Positions 58,668-64,000 of a DNA stretch of 64,000 bases are shown here, piece after piece. This DNA is from Blastobasis lacticolella (taxonomy: Eukaryota; Arthropoda; Insecta; Lepidoptera; Blastobasidae). Position numbers and translations under genes: made by a program. Each line of letters begins with the position of its first letter. Position 1 is the stretch's first letter. The stretch covers positions 20,974,563 through 21,038,562 of the forward strand of contig LR990048.1 in the NCBI GenBank assembly GCA_905147135.1, in the 5' to 3' direction. The notes beneath the pieces are model-generated. The model saw only the letters and a program-made list of their open reading frames with translations. It made no database searches and was not told where the DNA came from.

Positions 58668-60062
58668 TAGTAAGAATAACATATGTATGAAAGAAAGTTC
58701 CACACCGCGTCTGTCTGCCTGTTCGCGATAAACTCAAAAACTACTGAACGGATTTTCATGCGGTTTTCACCAATTGACAAAGTGGAATTACTTTGTCTAT
58801 TGAGGAAGATTTAGGTGTATAATTTGTTAATGTTTTATGTTGGTAGTTTGTATGACAAGAATCTCCTTAAAGGCCGGGGTGGACATCGGAATTTTTGTAA
58901 ATTGGCCCTTGACTTTGGTATATTAAAACCTTGCATGATAAATATAAAAATGTCATAATTTGTTGAATAAGCGAGCGTAGCGAGCTCGATAGTTTCACAA
59001 ACTACCCCTTCAGAATACTTGCGCGAATAACATAAAATCAGTAAATGGACGATACGACATACGACGACATACGATGTAGACATTTCTGACATCTGGTTTA
59101 TAATAAAATTAACTTCGCAAACAATTAATTAATGAGCGTGCGAGCTCTATTTCTGACATTTTGGCTATAAAGTTTTCACGATTAACTTAAAAACAGTCAA
59201 ATTCGAAAATCGTGTGGGCCGAAACGATTTTATTATGAGCCAGGTCCATCTGCCCCGTTGAGCAATGAACAGTGTAAGGAGTTTTTTAAATCTTATGATC
59301 TCACCGATAGTGCTGAATATGTTGTACATGAGATCAAGATTTTTCTCATTTTTGCTATAGGTGCATTTTTACACAATTTCAATGAAGTAATGAGTGAGTG
59401 CGCGTGAGGGGCTCTAAGTTGTTGTTTTTTATTAAAAATGTTAATTATCTCTAAGCGAAAGGGGAACGAAAACGGATTGTATCACTTGATTTCATTTGCA
59501 TCTTTGGCGGAGGGGGCCCCGACCCTGGTCTGAAAATCACTAAAGATTTTTTTTTTCCGGGAAATAGTGTTTAACTGAAATTGAGGATAACAGTACGTAT
59601 TTTTGCTCACAAACGATTTGGGATCCCGTATCATTGATACGGCTGATACGGCGGTTGTTGCGCCCCTGCCTAGGTTCTCCAACTGGGTGAAGCATGGGAT
59701 ATTTACAGGTATAGCTCCGTCAACTAAGATTCATTTAGTTAATTTTTGATGATGAGAAATATTCGTGAAATCGTACGGATTTTAACATAACAGTCCTCTG
59801 AGAGTTTAAGCCTTCCCCACATTAGTGGAGGGTTCTGTCTTAAACTCCACTCTCTACTGTTTTTGTTTTATTTATGTTTCATTCATTACACTAAGGTATT
59901 TTATTTGTTTTATTTAATACAAAAATATGTGTGTGTAGTTACTGAAAAATCTCATAGCAGATAGGTACGATTACCTTTGCGACACTGAAACATGACTGAC
60001 AGGCATGACATGAGAAAGCAAACTTATAAAGACAAATATGCTACATTAATTAGAGTTTGCTA
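58668..60062. other. Interior of the 5.1-kb element, unassigned
   Basis: Positions 58680-58830 repeat the wording of 38640-38760 (CGCGATAAACTCAAAAACTA, GATTTTCATGCGGTTTTCA), a Helitron-type sequence without its end. The rest shows no gene or clear repeat. Confidence 0.35.
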
Positions 60063-60813
60063 CATTACAATATTTTTTTGTACAGAACCCTCAAACCAAA
60101 AAATACAAAACGGCTAATTTAGATCTCCTTAATATCCCATTGCGCCTAGTACTATGAACTTGAGTGACCTTTTACAACTGATTTCTAGAGATGCGGTCTT
60201 TCGTTTTCAAAATGTCGATTATCGACATTGAAAAGGTAAAAGTTCGATAGTCATTTTCTCGCTTACTATTCCACGCACGAAAAAAATAATTGTACCTATC
60301 GTTTTAATACGTTTAGCACTCCATCCAGTTCACGGCTTTATACATGTATTATGAAACACCCTGTATAACTTTTTGAATTATTCAATTCAGACATTCCATT
60401 CGAAAGATATCACGAGTTTTAAAATGTGAATATTAGAAAAAAGTCGCGTGTTCGCCGCTCAGTCCGTATCTAGGCAGCACGGGATACGGGAGGGGAGTCA
60501 ATGTCAAGAAATAAAGTGCCGTGCGGCTCACTTGCGCGGTCGGCTCCCTACGCAGCGGTCGTGTGTAACCCGTGTGCCCGTAGTAGTACCCGTGCGAAGC
60601 CGGGGCGGGCCGCTAGTTACATATAAACCACTTAAATCTAAAGAAGTTAGCCATAACGGTCGACTCTTGAAGATAACAATTTCTAAAAGGTTCCCAATGA
60701 ATTGTTAAACATATCCACATCCACAAGCAGTTTGTCATTGAGTGAATTATTACAGAATCCACATGCACGTCGAATGAAAGTATTTTTGGCAAAACATGTT
60801 TTTAAAATAGGCA

Positions 60814-61229
60814 ATGAGCAGTTTTCCAATAGGTATCTAAAGTATTCCTAACCACTCACTAGATGGCGCCCCGATAATTTTGGTAATTGATAATCGCTTG
60901 TAATAGCTTCTTAGCAAACAGGATATAAACACTGGGAACGTTGTGTTGGATAATATTGTATTTGTCAATAGTTTTTAACCATTTTAGAGGTTGTAATAAT
61001 AATGGAACAAAGTGCCAACTTCTATAAATATTTCTTTTTCATTTCGTTCAACCTTTAACAGTTATGTTTATATTAATAAACATTTTATTTTTAGGTTTAG
61101 TATTAGTTGGCTGCATGAAATCACTGCCACCAATATACAGATTAAAAAAAGATTACCAAAATTGTAGGAGCGCCATCTATTGATGCTTTTTGAAACCAAC
61201 TGAAAATACCTACTGGAAAACTCCTCATT
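60814..61229 (+). mobile_element. MITE, GAGCAGTTTTCC family, copy C
   Basis: The ends are ATGAGCAGTTTTCCAATAGG and TACTGGAAAACTCCTCAT. It differs from copy B at only a few positions over 415 bases, indicating recent spread. It abuts the LINE relic at 61240. Confidence 0.85.
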
Positions 61230-61239
61230 GAAAACAATC

Positions 61240-61680
61240 GCTTCTTCCGTACACTTCTTTCCTGTCTGTAAGGTACCCTGAGTGATATACAGTGCAACAG
61301 TGCAAGAGCGTCCACCAGGTTATTGACAATTTTAAATAGAAAATCGCTATTAGCCCGACGCTGTGTCAGTGTGGCAAGTTTATGCTTCAATAGAGAGGAT
61401 TGATAATCAGTATACTCATGACCAGTTCGGTACTCTAGAGATTTAATAAATTTATTTTGGACGCATTCAATCCTATCAATAAGATATGTGTAAAAGGGGT
61501 GCCACACAGTACTGGCGAATTCAAGTCGACTACGTACATAACTGTTAAGTAATAGTTTGTATGTTGAAGGATTTTTAAAAGGTTTGCCAACGCGGAATAC
61601 AAAACCCATCTGCCTGTAAGCCTTATCCAACATTTTGTGGATATGGGGTACAAAGGTCATTTTGGAGTCCATGATTCGTT
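61240..61680 (-). mobile_element. Jockey-like LINE relic, post-RT region
   Basis: Minus-strand product: DSKMTFVPHIHKMLDKAYRQ, then KLLLNSYVRSRLEFASTVW (the conserved Y..L.RS.LEYAS.VW block) and HKLATLTQRRANSDF. It covers the segment after the polymerase palm and is cut at its C-terminal side by MITE copy C. About 145 residues. Confidence 0.85.
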
Positions 61681-61682
61681 TG

Positions 61683-62352
61683 AAGGAGGGTAGGCGCCAC
61701 CCTCACGTAAACATTAGTTCTATGTATAATATATTTTTAAAAATATTATAAGACACATTTCTTTTATAAAAACGATATAATCTGGTGTATAAAAGTGGAA
61801 AAAACTAAGTGGAAGTGTTATACGCACGCTATAATTAATAGAAACGTTAAAATTTAACAATGAATACGACTGCACCAAACGACATTCATTGAAGTAATTT
61901 ACATTTTTAAAACTACAACATTCGAAGTGGAAATAAGTGTTAAACAGTGATATATCCTAAATAAATATACTACACACAATATACAGTGAAACAATTAATC
62001 TTTTAATACATAAAACTGGATAAACTTAACAAAGGATTGCAGTGAAATGAACAGTACCGTCATCTTTTATAATAAGATTATAATAAGAAATCGTCTTAAC
62101 GTGCCACACACATCTATATAAACTATACCAGTATTTGAACGCCTTTCGTAACTGATACAATAGCGCAAAGATTAGCGCGGGCGACTTGTGCGCGTGAGGT
62201 AGCGGGTTCGAATCACGGCGGCGACACTACAAAATATCTTTTTTTTTTTTTAACATGCTGTGAGCAAAAGGTCGCACGTTCGAATCTCGGCGACGGCCCT
62301 TGAGGGTTTTCACTTGTGTGTCTTGGCTTGCTTCATATTTGGGTCCATCAAC
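61683..62352 (+). mobile_element. 5' UTR of the terminal LINE, with tRNA-like B boxes
   Basis: Non-coding AT-rich leader, then a GC-rich stretch. GGGTTCGAATCACGG at about 62204 and ACGTTCGAATCTCGG at about 62277 each contain the pol III B-box core GTTCGAATC, and a possible A box (TAGCGCAAAGATTAG) precedes the first. The first resembles the T-arm region of the SINE at 55840. The true 5' border is uncertain. Confidence 0.55.
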
Positions 62353-63855
62353 ATGACGACTCGCAGGATGCACACAATCAAACTGGAAGACCAACTAAAG
62401 GAGGCACTCATAGATCTGAAATATAAAAAGGACGAAGTTCAGGAACTATTAAATGAAAGAGAAGACTGCGAAGCTGAAATTCATATTGTCAACACTAGAA
62501 ATCAGGACCTGAAGGACCAGCTCGCGGAGCTGGATATCCAACTCGAGGACATAAGAGCCCAGCGTGATGAACTCCAGGCGATAGTGGACTCCTTCCAGGA
62601 GTGCAGCGACAATCACACGGCATTGCTCGACCGCATCACGGACCTGGAGCGTAAACTTCAAACTGCGCATCGAACCATCGACAACTATGAGTTAGAAAAG
62701 GTAGAAGCACGTTCTTCGCACACACAAATGATGTACAATAACCTTATATATAGAAATAGCGCCAATATTGTAAATAATGTCTGTACAAAACCAAAACTAA
62801 TTAAGAGTAAGCCACGTAAAAGAAAACGTAGTAATGCCAACTTGCGAAAATTATTACGCACAAATAATACACTAAAACAAACTTTTCATTTGACGAAAAT
62901 CGAACTACAACATTGTACCGACATTATACATAAAAATAAGTCCAAATACGAACAGGATATTCACAATTTACAGACTAAGCTTTGTGAAATGGAGTCTGAA
63001 CTAAACAATACATTAATGCAATACGAAAACTCACAACAATTAATTACTGAGTATTCAGATTCCATGAGCAAATTGCTTGTTGACTTGAATGATAATGAAA
63101 GAAAATTCAATTCATTATTAGAAAATCAAATTTGTCATTGCGAGTGCTCACAAAGTTGTCGCTTGACTCAGGAGGGTACCAAAACAATATCAATGACGGA
63201 TCACGCAGGTAGCCCGAGCGCGACGAAGGCGCCGCAAACGGCAAATTTGTGTTCCTCGCTCTTTATTGATAATGTTATCCCTTCATTACATCGGACAATA
63301 CTGTTTTCTGATGTGATAGGTCGAGACTTTGGCTCAACGTTAAACAATTATGCGTGTAATAACGTAATAAACTATTGTTATCCAGGGATTTCTTTAAATA
63401 ATATGACTACAAAAATAAATCAATATGAATTTAATAAAAATGACACCTTAATTATTACAATGTACGAGACATTGAACTACCATAAAAATGACATATGCAA
63501 TCTATTCAATACATTAAACGGTTTAAGCTATATCGGCAAAATAATAGTATGTTGTTTTCCATATTCCAAAAATTTTACTTATGGCCAAAATAAAAAAATT
63601 GCTTATCTAAATAATTTATTATATTACCAGACATGTGAAAGTAACAATATCACTCTTTTCGACATTAATAAACATTTAAAACAAATTACTTCCTACAAAC
63701 GCAATATTTATTTGAATAAGAAAGAAAAAAGTAAATTAGCTAAATTATTAACATTTCATATTTTTAAACCTGACATAGTATATAATTCCATTGACATTAG
63801 TTCTAGTACAAGCAGTACTTCTTTTACACAAATGACTTTAAACGAACAAATTTGA
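62353..63855 (+). CDS. LINE ORF1 protein: coiled coil plus degenerate SGNH-like domain, 500 aa
   Basis: Nucleic-acid-binding or chaperone protein of a non-LTR retrotransposon. Start: first ATG (MTTRRMHTIK); the frame is open upstream only from a GTG. Residues 8-120 and 165-260 are long heptad-rich coiled coils (LEDQLKEALIDL, LLDRITDLERKL), separated by a basic stretch (KSKPRKRKRS, 151-160). A small Cys/His cluster (CHCECSQSC) lies at 261-269. Residues 312-470 follow the layout of the esterase-like domain of CR1-type ORF1s. ILFSDVIGRDFG is in place of the GDS block and NIYLNKKEKSKLAKLL in place of D-x-x-HLN. The expected Ser, Asp and His are therefore absent, so catalysis is unlikely. The frame ends four codons after a -1 slippery heptamer that leads into ORF2. 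It is intact in full length. Confidence 0.85.
   Translation: MTTRRMHTIKLEDQLKEALIDLKYKKDEVQELLNEREDCEAEIHIVNTRNQDLKDQLAELDIQLEDIRAQRDELQAIVDSFQECSDNHTALLDRITDLERKLQTAHRTIDNYELEKVEARSSHTQMMYNNLIYRNSANIVNNVCTKPKLIKSKPRKRKRSNANLRKLLRTNNTLKQTFHLTKIELQHCTDIIHKNKSKYEQDIHNLQTKLCEMESELNNTLMQYENSQQLITEYSDSMSKLLVDLNDNERKFNSLLENQICHCECSQSCRLTQEGTKTISMTDHAGSPSATKAPQTANLCSSLFIDNVIPSLHRTILFSDVIGRDFGSTLNNYACNNVINYCYPGISLNNMTTKINQYEFNKNDTLIITMYETLNYHKNDICNLFNTLNGLSYIGKIIVCCFPYSKNFTYGQNKKIAYLNNLLYYQTCESNNITLFDINKHLKQITSYKRNIYLNKKEKSKLAKLLTFHIFKPDIVYNSIDISSSTSSTSFTQMTLNEQI
63837..63843 (+). promoter_or_regulatory. Candidate -1 ribosomal frameshift site, TTTAAAC
   Basis: The heptamer is in register with ORF1 codons as T TTA AAC (TTA is codon 496, AAC 497), as X XXY YYZ requires. 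After a -1 slip the next codon is CGA at 63843, and the frame runs without a stop into the endonuclease. ORF1 itself ends at TGA 63853-63855. I see no strong stem-loop in the following 60 bases. Confidence 0.6.
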
Positions 63856-64000
63856 CAACGGCCATTCCCTGCTCTAAAACAAATGATATAAAAGTAGTCT
63901 TTCAAAACATTCAGGGTTTATCCAGCAAAGAATTGGAACTCAATCTATTTTTAGTTGATATTAATGTAGAAATTATGTGCATAGCTGAGCACTGGCTCAC
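63843..64000 (+). CDS. LINE ORF2, start of the endonuclease domain (runs off the window)
   Basis: In the -1 frame relative to ORF1 the product reads RTNLTTAIPCSKTNDIKV, then VFQNIQGLSSKELEL and IMCIAEHWLT. The F-x-N-I-x-G-L start and the IxxxAEHWL strand are the first two conserved blocks of the apurinic-type endonuclease of LINE ORF2. The nearest upstream stop in this frame is TAG at 63804-63806. There is no ATG between it and the conserved block; the first in-frame ATG codes the Met of IMCIAEHW, inside the domain. Reverse transcriptase would follow beyond the window. Confidence 0.8.

Larger units (their letters stand above)
55221..60363. mobile_element. 5.1-kb element with 31-bp inverted ends and TATA duplication
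   Basis: The perfect 31-bp ends begin CAGGGTGTTTCATAATAC. TATA stands directly outside both ends (55217-55220 and 60364-60367). The paralogous Helitron sequence at 54560-54740 reads through this point without the insert (TACCTATAAAATAG), which supports a single insertion. The end segments match the 515-bp element at 12558-13072. The 4.6-kb middle holds a SINE, repeat B and small elements, but no transposase that I recognise. Confidence 0.8.
54175..60616 (+). mobile_element. Helitron-like element interrupted by a 5.1-kb insertion
   Basis: The left end is A|TCTACACTAATATTATAAAG at 54175, a Helitron-type start. A second, diverged start of the same kind occurs at about 54726. The right end is GTGCGAAGCCGGGGCGGG with CCGCTAG|T at 60616, fitting the 3' hairpin plus CTAG rule and insertion between A and T. 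No Rep/helicase is visible, so it is non-autonomous. Without the insertion at 55221-60363 it measures about 1.3 kb. Confidence 0.6.

Noticed and set aside
62260..62352. A longer ORF1 starting at 62260
   Set aside because: That codon is GTG and the extra residues lie over the tRNA-like 5' UTR. The first ATG is at 62353.

Overview
This is nuclear DNA of an insect, almost certainly a moth or butterfly. The coding exons are short and GC-rich with GT-AG introns, and they sit in AT-rich DNA full of repeats of lepidopteran type: LINE tails with ATC/ATT runs, tRNA-derived SINEs, Helitron-like ends and many small inverted-repeat elements. There is no bacterial operon structure. The reading below comes from hand-joined exons in which every splice phase was checked for consistency.

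Four host genes can be assembled. (1) Minus strand, 13409 to 1817: a DeSI-1-type PPPDE desumoylating isopeptidase, six coding exons, 236 aa, with the catalytic His38 and Cys108 and an unusual basic coiled-coil tail. (2) Plus strand, 15064 to 25443: Npl4, the ubiquitin adaptor of the p97/VCP-Ufd1 segregase, eight coding exons, 624 aa, complete from the UBX-like N-terminus to the C-terminal NZF finger. These two genes are head to head with 1.65 kb between their start codons. (3) Minus strand, 41302 to 32778: a WIPI2/Atg18 PROPPIN, seven coding exons, 450 aa, with the FRRG phosphoinositide-binding motif. It converges tail to tail on Npl4. (4) Plus strand, from 45201: a CCDC137-like nuclear/nucleolar protein. 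Five exons are visible, 257 codons, with a glycine-arginine repeat; the last exon was not found. The first three genes all serve protein turnover (SUMO removal, ubiquitin segregation, autophagy), but nothing in the sequence shows that they are co-regulated.

The rest is mostly mobile DNA. 1-13.4 kb: introns and 3' flank of DeSI with small elements, including one with 46-bp inverted ends and a TTA duplication. 15-25 kb: Npl4 introns holding a mariner relic and a 1.5-kb foldback element. 26-32.7 kb: intergenic LINE relics, a long near-perfect hairpin and an inverted-repeat family. 33-41 kb: WIPI2 introns with a tRNA-Gly-derived SINE, a tandem repeat and a minisatellite. 41.3-45.2 kb: a broken RTE-like LINE. 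49.4-61.7 kb: a nested complex. It has a hAT transposon with an intact 841-aa transposase and an 8-bp target duplication inside another inverted-repeat element, then a Helitron-like element interrupted by a 5.1-kb element whose ends are also found, apparently identical, in a 515-bp copy at 12.6 kb. 61.7 kb to the end: the 5' part of a LINE with a 500-aa ORF1 and the start of ORF2.

The most interesting signal is at 63837-63843. The last codons of the LINE ORF1 contain a UUUAAAC heptamer in the correct register for -1 ribosomal frameshifting. The shifted frame runs directly into the endonuclease domain of ORF2, which has no AUG of its own upstream of its conserved start.
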